Below, piece after piece: positions 40,216 to 51,945 of a stretch of 64,000 nucleotides of DNA. The DNA is from Acanthosoma haemorrhoidale. Its lineage: Eukaryota > Arthropoda > Insecta > Hemiptera > Acanthosomatidae. Within the stretch, counting starts at the first letter, position 1. Each line of letters opens with the position of its first letter. Position numbers and translations under genes: made by a program. The notes under the pieces were generated by a model, which was given only the letters and a program-made list of their open reading frames with translations, ran no database searches and was not told where the DNA came from. The stretch is taken from NCBI GenBank assembly GCA_930367205.1, contig OV884014.1, positions 70,225,104 through 70,289,103 of the forward strand. Direction: 5' to 3'.

Positions 40216-41539
40216 TTAGCAAAAATACTTATTAACAGTCGGTTAGAGGGGGAATAACAATCCACTAACAACAGCTATCATTAAAATGTATCACTTGGTT
40301 TCCAGGGGGGATTTGTACACAATAAAAGTAACCACACCATGATTATCAGGTCAAAACTCCCGACTAAGGGATAGTACAAAAAGGTATTACGAGTTCAACT
40401 CAATTTAAAAGTATCATATAAATTATAAACATTTAACGAAGCAGCTTGATCCATTTTCAAAAACATTTACAACTTTCCTACAGAGTTTAAATATTAGCAA
40501 ACCAAATAATATTCATCTATCTAAAATTATAAGATAAGATCTTGTGCAGGGTAAGATCGGCTAAGATTACTAACGGGTCTTACTTTAACCATTGAAAAGC
40601 CCAAATACGAAACCCCAAAAAGTACCATTGTTGAATGTTATATAATCGACACCTCAGGACGTACTCGTTAATTATTTACTGTCACATGTGACGAAGTCAG
40701 TCTTTTCAGCATTTGACTCCATTTCAAATTTCTACTCTGATTTTAAAAATTAAAATAGTTGTAAGGTGAGGAATGATCAGGCAGGATAATCAAAATATCG
40801 TTTACGTTATCCAGCAGGTATGAAACATTGAAAATAGGCTGCATGCTTCTTTATGCAATTTAGATAAATATTTCTTTATATGGAAATATAAAATCAATGT
40901 TAACAATCAATATTTTTCACCAAAATAAGGCCTAAAATTGTAAATAAAATAGTATTTAGGTATAAATAATTAGAGTTGTTGCCTATTGTAAAGTTTCTTA
41001 GGTTTTATCAATACCATACTTGCATAACACATTTAACCAAATATACATACACCGGAAAATCAGTTATATATATATATATATATATATACATCCTTTTGTC
41101 ATTTATCATAGAAATTCTATAGCTTAATAACTAGACTAAATTACTCTTTTACAATTTGTTAAAGCCCATTTTGGCTTCCACACCTATGAGCTATATTAGA
41201 CAAACCAAGACACCCTGCGGTAGTTAGGTTGCAAGGTACCTTATCCAAAGCAGATTATATGCTTGATATTTTAAATACGGCAACCAGAAAATTTATTTTA
41301 AAAATTGTTAAACACAGTGAGAATCCATTACTTCAAAATATTGCTAATAACGATAAATTACCCGAACATTAGGTATATCATGAAGAAATAAAGAACTATT
41401 AGCATCTATTTTTTTTCCTTCATAGGCCCTTTAAATTTACAGATAATTATAGATCCTCGGGCGAATCTATTTACAAATTATTTTTGTATATCCTGTAGCA
41501 TTGCTTCATAATATATAGGTTTTGTTATTTTATAAAAAT
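40216..41539. other. AT-rich intergenic block
   Basis: It contains a TA dinucleotide run at 41065-41088. No gene recognised. Confidence 0.6.
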
Positions 41540-41810
41540 TATATAATGAATAAACAAGTATAATGATACACATTATACGTGACTGGACTAAACTGACTAA
41601 TAAAGGTGATGGGATGCTCACCTTTTTGATCAAACTTAAAACTAACTTACATAATAATTCTTAACCTAACTTTCCCCGACAGTCTGTTGCCATCTATGCG
41701 GGAGGGGTGGTGGGGTCCAAACACTGGGTTGATTAGGTGCTGCAACGAGTCAAAAAACTTGATTTGTCTCTGGCGGATGAACTCACCCACCGACGGACGG
41801 GACACCAAGC
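41540..41810 (-). pseudogene. LINE family B fragment, divergent subfamily
   Basis: On the minus strand positions 41800-41665 encode the family-B C-terminal end (VGEFIRQRQIKFFDSL, then NPVF). A 3' UTR follows, holding the hairpin AAAGGTGA/TCACCTTT (41602-41625), a perfect 8-bp stem with a different 8-nt loop. The UTR beyond the hairpin differs from that of the copy at 39242-40095, so this is another subfamily. Confidence 0.7.
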
Positions 41811-42821
41811 AACGGGTGCAGGTCAGCGTTTTTTTAGTTAGATTTATATTTTATCTACATAAAATTTTATAAGCAATTCAACGAAGACTAGTCAATGTCA
41901 AGAGCGATGATGTTGGTCTTCTGCCTTTAGACTGCATGTATTGCATATTAGCATAAGATTTTTTTAATTATTAAAAAATTATATTATGGGAAACAAGCTG
42001 CTTTGATGTGATAATCAAAATATAAAGTAGTAAAGAAAATATTGATGTCGTGGTGATGGAAGGTTGTATTACGGAAGATATAACTTTCTCGGTTTACGAA
42101 ATTGTGGCTTTTACCTACAGAAACTTTTTATCATCGGATACCAAACCTCACTAAACACCAAAAATGATTACTATCCGAGGTAACGACACCTTTCTAGACA
42201 TTAACTTTCCCCATCCAGCTGATGTAGGTGCATTAAATCTAGAAATCGCTTCTGGGAGACAAGCAGAGGGGGTTGAGATTTCTCTTGAATACAAATGAAA
42301 TCAAGATAGGCGAGGTGTCTGACGAAGGGAGACCCTCTTTGATTCAGCGGCTCCGATGGACCTAAAATTCATTTGATATTCGATCGTCGTGTTTAAGAAC
42401 ATGGCCTGTTTCACAAAGCAGCCGTACGGTCCGTGACACTTAGTTACCTGCCAATGTACTCGTCAGAGGCTGCCACTGACTCTGCAATGTACAACCACCA
42501 CTGAATGAATGAATGAAAAAATTCTACTGGGGTCTACTCTCTTGCCCACGCCTGTTTCGAATACTCTCGAAGCCTCTCTGAGGACTTCAAGGCTCATAAA
42601 TTGTTTCCTAAGATTTATACTTGGGATGCCCAGAGGCAGTCACATTACGCGGTGACACAAGTTGGAATAGCGGCACCCTTCTTCCCGTCGCCGATACTCT
42701 CCACGAATGTGCCTCTTTTGATTGTACTTTTCTATTGTACTTATCTACAAATTCAGATTTTACCAGTTCCTCATCTCCCGTCAAGCTAACAATTCATAAT
42801 CATTATTATTATTTTTATATT
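41811..42821. other. Intergenic block, partly GC-balanced
   Basis: From about 42300 to 42780 composition is balanced and two overlapping plus-strand frames (42601-42789, 42621-42824) are open, but no domain is seen. A short (TGAA)n run lies near 42505-42520. Confidence 0.35.
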
Positions 42822-43057
42822 TGACTGACAATAACAGCTGAAAGTATCCAGAAATTTCAGAATGGGATCATGAGAAAAGTGGTCAGACATAACTCTCTCG
42901 TGAGGTTAAAGAACGCGAACCTGCATCCGTTGGTGAGCCCTCGGTGGGTGAGTTCATCTACCATTCATCATTCATGAGTTAATCATCAATTCACAAACAC
43001 TCTGACCACACCACCATTCCTGCATCGATGGCAGCAGACTGTCGGGAAAAATTATTA
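42822..43057 (+). pseudogene. LINE family B RT C-terminal fragment
   Basis: Positions about 42832-42925 read QKFQNGIMRKVVRH, matching QQFQNGILMKVVRG in the copy at 39527-40087. Further on come the VGEF start and the terminal ATCGATGGCAGCAGACTGTC, which parallels 38230 and 41690. Several frame breaks occur. The 3' UTR and tail are absent. Confidence 0.65.
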
Positions 43058-43529
43058 TTTTTAAATTAATTCATTCACTATTTTAATTTACCTTTGAAAC
43101 TTTTCGTGTTTATTTTCCCTCAGTGACAATCCCTATATTTTAACATACGTTCCTAGTTGCAAATGTTAAATAATATCATTAACTTCTATTCATTTATATA
43201 ATGTTCTTTTAAATATTCTACGTTGGTGCATTTAACTCACCACGTAAGAATATGGACCCAATATTATTTACAAGCTAACTACTTTTTCTAAAAAAGTGCT
43301 TATTTGTAAGGTATTGTTATTACATAAAAAAAAGAAAGTATGGACGATAGTCAATCCAGCCTAAAGAGTGGCGCACCACAACAGCTCAATATAAAGTAAA
43401 AAAAATAGCAATAAAGCAAACTAACTATTTAAAATAAACATTTTGGAACGAAAGTCTAAAAAACATACGACTTGCGGATATAGTATACAAAATAAAACAA
43501 AAAAAACGACAGACATGACGTTGAATAAC
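43058..43529. other. AT-rich intergenic block
   Basis: Nothing recognised. Confidence 0.6.
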
Positions 43530-43720
43530 TCCTTCAAATTTATTACAGGAAATAACCATTCAAATGACAGGCAGAGCCACGTATTAGACAAACTCGAATA
43601 TTCGACTTAATCGTAAAAATAACTCGAGGAACTGTGCCAACATCTACCCCTGGCTTCTGTTAGGAGATGGTAGTGTAGAATATTACAGCGTAATAATATG
43701 TAGCAGTCGGAGAATTATTA
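43530..43720 (-). repeat. Dispersed repeat C, copy 2
   Basis: The complement of this segment matches 11820-12020 in the same order: GGCACAGTTCCTCGAGTTAT and, about 70 nt later, CCTGTAATAAATTTGAAGG. The unit is short and noncoding. Confidence 0.55.
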
Positions 43721-45652
43721 GTCACAGAAAAATACTGACCGACATCACAAAATCCCCAACACCCACCGCCCAGGGTTTAGAGAAATCTTCTCACGTAAAC
43801 TGTATGAAGCGTGGTGATGCGAAAGTGGGTAAATCCATTTTTTGGCTTTTTAAATGTTTCCCATACTGTTTAGCGTCCTCCTTACGGTGGTATATGGCTG
43901 ACCCTTCAAAACTCCCGATATCCAACCTAATATAAGGTTCAATGTTTGAGTTGATTTTCAGAAGGGGATAAATCCCTTGTTTCTTAGTCTCGAATTTTCA
44001 AATTTAGATTTACCCCCTTTTGCATCTCAACGCTTTATATCAAATAAAACTCCATTAATAACATGGGGTATAGTTTGCCTAGTTCATAACGAGATGGATT
44101 ATGCGCACAATTTCCCTTCCCCCGCCATGTATCCATAGGTGGACAATTGTGAGGGAAGGAAGAGACGTCATAAAAAATAACATAAATTTTTTCAGCGTAT
44201 TGTGACGGTTTTTAGCTTTCTTCGCATGATAGAATGACTAGGATTATGTGAAATTATGCCGAAATTCAACGGAATGGTAAGCCCGGAAGGACATGGGAAA
44301 ATTAATAATAAAATTAGGGAGGCCCCAAATCTTTGGGTGAAACGTAGATTTCAACAAAACAAGAAACTAGCTGGACGGTATCGCCTCAGAAATGAATAAT
44401 ATAAAACAAATAAGAAATCTCTATAAACATTATAAAATACATTCATTATTTCTCGGTTATACACTGTAATTAGTCCCGCTTAGATTCAATAAATTACAAA
44501 ATATGTACGAACCTTGAATTAATCGTGATTTTTTTTTTTAGCAAACTACTATCATTTCCTAGTATTATATACATGTATAAAAGTGAAGGTTTTGCACAAC
44601 ATAACATGTTAGTATTGAAATCTTCATCTTTGTTGAGATTCAAAAATAACATTCTATACATAAACAAAACACAAATAAAAACTTTCTATACCTAGTAAAA
44701 CTTGTTTTTATGTCTTTATATGATTGTATTAGTAGTCGCACTACTTAGAACAGACTTCATGAGTACATTCGGATCGGGAACGATGAGTAGTGCCATGATT
44801 GGGAAAGTCTACTATTTAAACTACACTTCTCATTCATGCCCTAAGTTAATTTATTTTACAATCATACCTTAACTAAAACTGAAATCATATGAGTTAGATG
44901 TGGGGTGAACACATATTGCAACAAACATGGTTGAGTCGTTAAACCCAACTGGCCGAATTCAGCAGTAATAAAAACACCTATATTCGTCAATAACCAAAGG
45001 TTATCAAAGTGCCTCAAACAGCCGAGCAAACTAAATCAACACAGACTGACCGGTTCGATTTGAAACATGCGTGCCAAACAAACAAATATTGATTTAGTAA
45101 ATAAACAATGGTTGAGAAACAAACACTGTATCTTTCCATTTCTGACCTTTATAAGCGATAGCAGTGATGTTCTTTTTTGGGTAGCACATGTATCTTATCT
45201 GAGTGCAGTGGCGTACACGAGTTGTCGAACAGATAAAAAAAAAACCAACAACGAACATTTAAATGTACGATAACGAATATTCTACTAAAACGTTTGTTAG
45301 CCTCGACAATAACAGCTATGAACAAACAAGTGACTTCATGTAAACGTTAAACATTACAACAATGATGAGAGTAAACATTCCTGACTCTTATAATTATATC
45401 ATTTAATACTCAAAATTAGTCATTATGTGGCATCATAACATGTAGTACTTAAGGTGTTTAGTTCCCTCAGTAGTAACGGCTAATACGTAAGTCACAATTT
45501 TCAAGGAACTAACTTACAAAAAAGCGTTTTTTAGAGAAATTCAGAATACTTATGCTCACTTTCTAACTCCTTTTTGCTTAAAGAAAACTGTAACCCTACT
45601 ATGAGAGGAGTAAGTATATGGCGACAATCTGTACTAACTCTTCCTGAAACTT
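43721..45652. other. AT-rich intergenic block
   Basis: No gene recognised in about 1.9 kb. Confidence 0.6.
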
Positions 45653-45788
45653 CTTTATTGCGCTAAAATTACAATTTGCCTTATTGGGCAATAAGTAATT
45701 GTGATAAGTGTTCTCATTCATACCATATTTACAACAGCCCAGAGACCTCCCAAATTCACATGGTTGTCACCTCCCTCGCATGCGAAGC
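45653..45788 (-). mobile_element. LINE family A 3' terminal fragment
   Basis: This matches the last part of the long-form 3' UTR at 10159-10330 and 24430-24577. The terminal hairpin here is TTGCC/GGCAA (45676-45691) and the end is CAATAAAG on the minus strand. No coding part and no poly(A) are present. Confidence 0.75.
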
Positions 45789-46024
45789 CAAGTAATTAAA
45801 CAATTATTTCCCCATAATGGTGTTCTATGGCGTTACCTATATTTTTTATTTATTTCTAATATCAAATGGAGACTTCCATACCAAAATTTCATGTCTCAAA
45901 AGACAATGGACAGACTGATAGGTGTAAAAATAAGAAATACAATTTTAAATAGCTACCTTTAAATATTTACCTAAAAATAAATGATAAATCAAATTTAAAT
46001 TTGCTGAAGTTACATTTCGGATGA
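45789..46024. other. AT-rich spacer
   Basis: Nothing recognised. Confidence 0.6.
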
Positions 46025-46049
46025 TTTAGGGTGGTAAAACCACCCTAAA
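46025..46049. repeat. Perfect 11-bp inverted repeat, 3-nt loop
   Basis: TTTAGGGTGGT (46025-46035) and ACCACCCTAAA (46039-46049) pair perfectly around AAA. It is not followed by a T run. The role is unknown. Confidence 0.9.
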
Positions 46050-46289
46050 CTACCCTTGACGATGAGTTGGAAAAAACGAAGTTGTAATCTGAAATAGCTA
46101 CGGAGCTATGACCGACTGAGAAATATTCAGGTCAGGGTCAATTAATTGATACAGAACCGATATTTTTCACGTTTTTTTATTTTGTTTTTTTTATTCGCAA
46201 GAAAACCAAATCGTTGACAACTCTTTACGTCCACGGTAGGTGGGAGGTTGCTCACTGTTACCATGCCGGATGGTTATCGATCTATGCAG

Positions 46290-46510
46290 GTTATAAATAG
46301 AAGGACTTGCCCACTGAGTCAGGCCTATCGATCCTACCAGCTGACTCCATGTTCGTGGAGCAACTGTTCTCCTATGTCATTTATTATGCTGGCAGTTCTC
46401 CACGGCAGAGGGTGGTCACAAAGATGCAAATTCAAACTACAATACAACTAGTCAATCATAGGATCAGATGCCTTGTCTTCAACAAAGCAGACTTCCACAC
46501 TCTTACTTAG
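46290..46510 (+). promoter_or_regulatory. Candidate pol II core promoter and short open frame
   Basis: TATAAATAG starts at 46292. An initiator-like TCAGG places +1 at A46321, 29 nt downstream, the spacing known for arthropod TATA/Inr promoters. A frame open from 46307 to 46510 contains a second ATG at 46349, 28 nt after the proposed start site. The predicted 53-residue product from there is unrecognised. The TATA-containing stretch also resembles the style of LTR U3/R regions, so a mobile-element promoter is an equally good explanation. A perfect 14-nt palindrome ACTCACTAGTGAGT follows at 46530-46543. Confidence 0.3.
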
Positions 46511-46543
46511 TAACTAACATGGCTCATCAACTCACTAGTGAGT

Positions 46544-48439
46544 CTTGACTTCCTGGACACTCCCAGTTACTTAAATACATTTATTAAGACCGCCAAAAAT
46601 TCCATTCTCAACAAATAATAGATAAAATATTGACATTGAAAACCTTATTTTTTTTTAATATATTCTTTTCTTCGTTATTGTATTTAATAAGCCCTTGAAC
46701 ACGAGGTAAATCATAAATAAATACTCAGCTGAAACCAGAGAGAAAACCATAAAAGTCAGCAAATAGGGCCAGACTTTTTTATGTTCATTTTTCCCCTTAT
46801 TTCTGACCGAACACTAATCAGTGTATTTCGACGTTTTGTGGAAAACACTTCAAAATTTCAGATGGATTAAATCACTTTTACAACCAACCGCTATAGTAGA
46901 ACATATAGACGGGTAGACAAAATACGATCGCGCCTTACCTGAAGTTATTTGATAGGGAATTTGAACAAATAAAAAAAAAAAAAACCTAATTACTTTAGCT
47001 CTAAATTACAGACCGAAGTCTCAATATCTAAGATATTAATTATTACCTAAAATAGTTTAATAAGACGATTAGTAAACTCACTAATAAGTAAGTTTGTCTC
47101 ATTTATAAATTTAAATTATAAAAATTGCAGGAAATACTGTATTTTGCTCCTTTTAGCACCAATGAAAAACATTCTTCATTATCTAAAGAAAAGGTGGCAA
47201 AATTTTGAAACTCCCTAATTTGGAAATGCCCCAACCGCCCCCAACTTTCAATAGTATAATTATGAAAGTAACTTCTAGACCTATGTATTTTTTTTTTTTT
47301 GTATTATTTCGAAATGTGATTACTCAAGCGCTAAGAAACGTGAGTCAATTAAGAGAATTGAGATAACTCATTTGCCCTGTTCTTTTTTTTCCTTTTTTAA
47401 TTTATCGTAATGCAGCGAGGGGGGCAGAGAGGCCATGGAAGTTTTGAAATTTCTTATCACGGTCGAAAGGAGATAGAGGGAAGGAAGGAGAGTTACGCAA
47501 AACAGGTCGGTTGGCAATTTCACTTCCCCCTCTCCAGTATCATTCAGCATTTCCTCAAATTCACCTCTAACAACCAATCAATAATTCTTAATAATATAAA
47601 AGAATAAAGAGCGATATCAGACAATTAAAGTTGTTTTTCAACAGAACCCTTACCCATGTAGTAGTCATGAAATTATGTAGACATGAAGGTTCTATTTGAT
47701 CCAATATACTCGCGACTCCATAAAATATAATTAAGCGTCATAATTAATTTATTACTTGATCATAAAAAAAATTATCACGTTAAGTAGAGTATCAAATCAA
47801 AGGTCACGTCGACTGAATAAATAATAGCAAATTTATGTTTTACAGAGTCCCATCTCTATATATTGATTCTTAACTTTCCACGACGTTTATAGATAATGTA
47901 ATACAATTTAATTACAAGAAACCGTTTTTGCTTTTTTTTCCAGATTTATAGTTTTCTTCTCTGAACATTTTCACTGACATATTTCTATCCCATTTTTTAT
48001 GTCCTTCCGAGTTTCTTCAGTTCTTATGGAATTTACGCTTTCTATGCAATAACGTCTCACACCCTTTAAAAAAAAACAGGCTAATATACACAGTATAACT
48101 AAGTACTGTAATCGTTTCAGGTGAGGTGAGATAAAATTAAACCGGCCGATACAGCGAGCAGGTAAGAGGCCTTTGTCAGCGGTAAGAGGAGAGGCTGGAG
48201 CGGAGGGGGTCAGTGCCCGTACAGGTGCCATCATCGTACCTGGAGTCTTCCTTCCAGTGCTCCAGCGGCCCTAGGTCACTTATCCTATGTGGTTTAAGAG
48301 TATAGCAAATGAGTTATCTCAATAATCTTAATTTAATAAGGCTTCTTAGCTGTCTATTGGCCCAGGCAAGCAGGAGACCCCACAGCCTTATAATTGAGGG
48401 CAAGCCATGACAAAAGTCATATTTGCCAAAAATATATAC
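46544..48439. other. Intergenic block, one GC-rich patch
   Basis: Mostly AT-rich. Positions about 48130-48290 are GC-rich. An 87-codon minus-strand frame (47971-48234) starts in this patch but has no recognised domain. The opposed frames at 47368-47607 are unassigned. Confidence 0.5.
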
Positions 48440-49090
48440 CAAGAATTAACGCAAGATTTGAATTTGCTGTCATTTGTGCAGTAAAGTGTTGGCAACCCTA
48501 AGAAAAAACAATTTGACAGCTGATAGTTTAGGGTTAGTAAAAATGGAGCGTTACACGATAGAACAACGTGTCTTTATTGTTAAACATTATCTCAAAAATA
48601 ATCAAAGTTTGGCGGCCGCAATTCGAAAATTTCATACAAAATTTGGTCGGCACATTTTCATCTTGATGGCTTTGTTAATCGACAAAATTGTCGCATTTGG
48701 CACATTGTCGAAAATCAAATGCATCCACAACGTGTCACTGTTTGGTGTGGATTTTGGGTTGGAGGCATCATTCGACCATACTTTTTTGAAAATGAGGCTG
48801 GCCAAACAGTGACTGTTACTGGTGGTCGATATCGCGACATGATAACACAGTTCTTTGTGACGAAATCGGATGATATTTATGTGGCCAAAATGCGTTTTCA
48901 ACAAGATGGTGCCACATGCCATACAGCCCATGAAACGATCAAATACTCCATGAGACATTTCCAGGTCGTGTACTCTCTCGTTTCGGTGATCAGAATTGGC
49001 CCCCTAGATCGTGTGATTTAACACCTTTAGATTTCTTTTTATGGAGTTATTTGAAGTCAAAGGTGTATGTCAACAAGCCCACATCCATAA
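48440..49090 (+). pseudogene. Tc1/mariner-superfamily transposase, internally deleted
   Basis: The ATG at 48543 starts the N-terminal helix-turn-helix of a mariner-type transposase (MERYTIEQRVFIVK, ending KFHTKFGR at 48650). The sequence then jumps into the catalytic domain in another frame (AHFHLDGFVNRQN, from 48650). A stretch of about 100 codons is missing, including the first catalytic aspartate (normally in a DEAHF motif). The second aspartate survives in FQQDGATCHT (about 48898-48927). A frameshift near 48945 leads to the third frame, with CDLTPLDFFLW carrying the last acidic region. Three frames and the deletion make it inactive. The 5' noncoding part (48447-48510) matches the sequence at 63935-64000, the start of another copy. 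No 3' terminal repeat was found. Confidence 0.88.
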
Positions 49091-50881
49091 CTCTTTATAT
49101 CTGGTTAGGTTTGGGCTCAAATATATAAATAAAAAAATTCTTTTCCACGTCATTAAATACAAAGGTGGCTGTCCATAGGAGAATTATTAATTATTTATTG
49201 TAATCGTTAGAATTCAAAAAAACCTTATAAAACATAAAAAAAAGGTAATACCCGTAAATTAGTCATTACTGACTAATGATCTGGGCCAATTATTTTTTTT
49301 TTATTTGTGTGATCTGCTGATTTTTTTCCATTCGGTATTACTCTCAAACTGTCAGGAAGTGGTATAATTAGAATTTGCTGGCAGGCTGTAAGTTATTGCT
49401 GAACGACCAACGTCAGGTTTATTATGTTTTCCTAAATTAAAATTTATGTGTACTTCAATGAAGATTTTATTCAAAATCAAGAGCGATGACGTTAGTTTTT
49501 TAAACTAGATGCACAGCACACTAGCATAAGATTATTTTTATTATGTAAATTTGGAAATAAATTGATTTGACTGTGAAAATGATGAGGTCAATGGCTCTAC
49601 TGTGTATTTGGTTCTTAGAGTTTGTTGTCGCATGTTGAGTACCAGTCACTTGGCCAATTTGCTCATATATTTTAATTAATTATTCTGTATATCAGTCAAT
49701 GTCACTTCAGTAAATTTGGTAGTTAGGAACACCTGTTCACAATGTTTATACTTTGATTGAATAGTCCATTAATTTAAATTACTAGAAGATCCTATGATAA
49801 GTGAGCTCGCCATTTTTTCTCATTATATTAAATATTTAACGATAAAAATGTTTTAGGAACAAGTCAAAACTTATTTTTTTGGAGAATGTAATATATGCCA
49901 TTTTGAAGGATGTCTCTGTATAGAATAAATTTCGCATATGTGTACAGTATCCATCTAATGTTAATATTATGAATCTTAGTTATCAATCTAAATAAAAAAT
50001 AAAGGATATACCGCAAATTAGAAAACATCATCTATAAATACATACACGTGATACATACAAGAAACGTGATCTTCATGTTATTCTTTTAATGGTTATCATC
50101 AAACCATTCATCACGATATAGACGGCAAGAAACATTGTGGTATTTTGTAAAGAATTATATCGACATATAAGTAAACAAATAAGTGATAAAGTTTAAAACG
50201 TTAATTCTTTAAACGCGACCGATAAAACATAAAAATCATACATACTGATAAAAAATCAGACTTCTCGTCAATCAAAAATCACTTCACTCGTTGATTAAAA
50301 AAAAAAATCTATTTAGATCACCCTAAATATTTTATATTTCGCCCTCATCCTAAAATTTTAACTAGAGAGCTTAGAAAAAAAAAAAAAAAAAAAATATTTA
50401 GAGTTAAGAAATGTTTAAGGGAATAAAGACCCACAATAATAGCGAATGCGTAACAATTTATTATCTTGACCCACTCGGCGGAAATAAATGGTTTATTGCC
50501 ACTTTGGCCTAGATAGGCCAATTGTCCTCTTGCAAAACGGACTAAACAATTTTTATTTAGCAGCTCACCGGCTTTGAAAGAATTATGTCCGCCATCAACA
50601 AAAGGCCTGGGGGACTCACAATAGACAACAATCCTTGACAATTTGGCAGTGTAGGCTCGGGAAAGGAACAGCGCCTGGCCTAGAAAGAAATCGAAACTGC
50701 ATGCCTACAATGTCTAGAGTAAGTAAATAAACCGACGGCTGTTAGCACTAGGTGTTGTACATCTTATCTTGTTTTCGAAGAAACAATCCATTTATTGTAG
50801 TAACAATATATTATAAAATAGATGTTTTATATTTCATAGACTATAGAAGCTATGCTGTTTCATAACAAAGATTTAAAATCT
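49091..50881. other. AT-rich intergenic block
   Basis: No gene recognised. A 19-nt A run lies near 50375-50393. Confidence 0.6.
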
Positions 50882-51316
50882 TTAAACCCACATACGAGAC
50901 CAAAAAGACAAGAACTAAACAGACGCTTTGGACAACTGTACAGGCTACTTCAAAGGACATCCCATCTCTCAATAGAAAATAAACTACTAATCTACAAAGT
51001 TATACTTAAACCAATCTGGACATACAGAATAGAGCTATGGGGGACAGCAAAAAAGTCGAACATCAAGCGTATCCAATCCTTTCAATCCAAAGTCCTGAGA
51101 ACAATAGTAAATGCCCCTTATTATGTCAGCAACAAAACCCTTCATAACGACCTTAATATACCCTACATTCTAGAACTCATCCCTTCCAAGTTTATGAAAT
51201 TCCACAGTAGCCTTTCCAACCACTCTAATCCTGTAGCACAGTCTTTGCACTGCGCCACTCATCCCCATAATCCTCCTCGGAGACTGAAACGGCAGTGGCC
51301 TCGTGACCTGCTATAA
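50852..51316 (+). pseudogene. Jockey-like RT, C-terminal domain (family A)
   Basis: A 154-codon open frame. Homology starts at about residue 10 (LNPHTR), where the 5' truncation lies; the first residues are flanking DNA read through. Recognisable Jockey features in order are the RQELNRRFGQLYRLL helix (about residues 18-35), IENKLLIYKVILKPIWTY, the ELWG-type box (about residue 65), NIKRIQSFQSKVLRTIV (about 73-89), and the C-terminal end with basic RRLKRQWPRDLL. The endonuclease and catalytic palm are absent, so it is non-autonomous. The frame is intact, which suggests a young insertion. The copy at 23879-24250 is near identical. Confidence 0.88.
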
Positions 51317-51466
51317 TCGCGTGACAGTGGGAGTCCTGGCAATGGCCAATTTCTCCAATCATGTCCTATTGTATGAATGATGACTGTAAATATGGTATGA
51401 ATGAGATCATTTATCTATATTATTATTGCCTTATAAAAGGCAGATTGTAATTATTGCACAATAAAG
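50882..51466 (+). mobile_element. LINE family A, 5'-truncated copy (short 3' UTR form)
   Basis: The insertion comprises coding sequence to 51316 and a 150-nt 3' UTR. Compared with the copies at 10159 and 23879 the UTR lacks about 150 nt of GC-rich sequence after GTCCT (near 51367), defining a short subfamily or a deletion. The terminal hairpin is TGCCTT/AAGGCA (51427-51442) and the end is AATAAAG (51460-51466) without poly(A). AAAGATT occurs at both edges and could be a target duplication, but it overlaps the conserved terminus. Confidence 0.85.
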
Positions 51467-51879
51467 ATTGAGATTTATATAGATATAAAATCTTAAAATT
51501 CATTTAGCTCAATTAAAGTAGCTGCAGGTCTCAAAGCTAAATGAAATCAGTATCACTACTCTTCGTAGTATAGATTAAAAACTAAGTTGGAGTACTTAAG
51601 GACATTTAAGCCAAATAAACAGGGACAGTGCACTCATGAAATACACTCTGTAGTCTTTTTAAAGATATGAATTATCTACAACATTATTAACTCTAACATT
51701 TAGGCGTAATATAACACAACCAAATATCACCAAGTTCAAACCCTTAGGGCGTTTCCATGAACATTCATAACTATGTAAACATCAGTGAACTGTGACGATT
51801 TTTGAAGTATTGGTAGGCATAATGGTTTTTATCTACATCCACTGATCATTCCTTGTATCGTTAAAGTGAAAATACATGT
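51467..51879. other. AT-rich spacer
   Basis: Nothing recognised. Confidence 0.6.
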
Positions 51880-51945
51880 CCTGCCTACCAGACAGGTGGG
51901 ACTGGGGTGCCGCCTTGGCTCCTCGGTATCAGAAGTGCCTGTGGC
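51880..51945 (+). repeat. Dispersed repeat D, copy 3 (variant)
   Basis: GTGGGACTGGGGTGCCGCC (51896-51914) differs at three positions from the core at 35094-35112. The preceding pyrimidine-rich GTCCTGCCTACC is also similar. Confidence 0.4.

Noticed and set aside
48474..49021. Intact transposase gene
   Set aside because: Three frames are needed and the first catalytic aspartate region is deleted.
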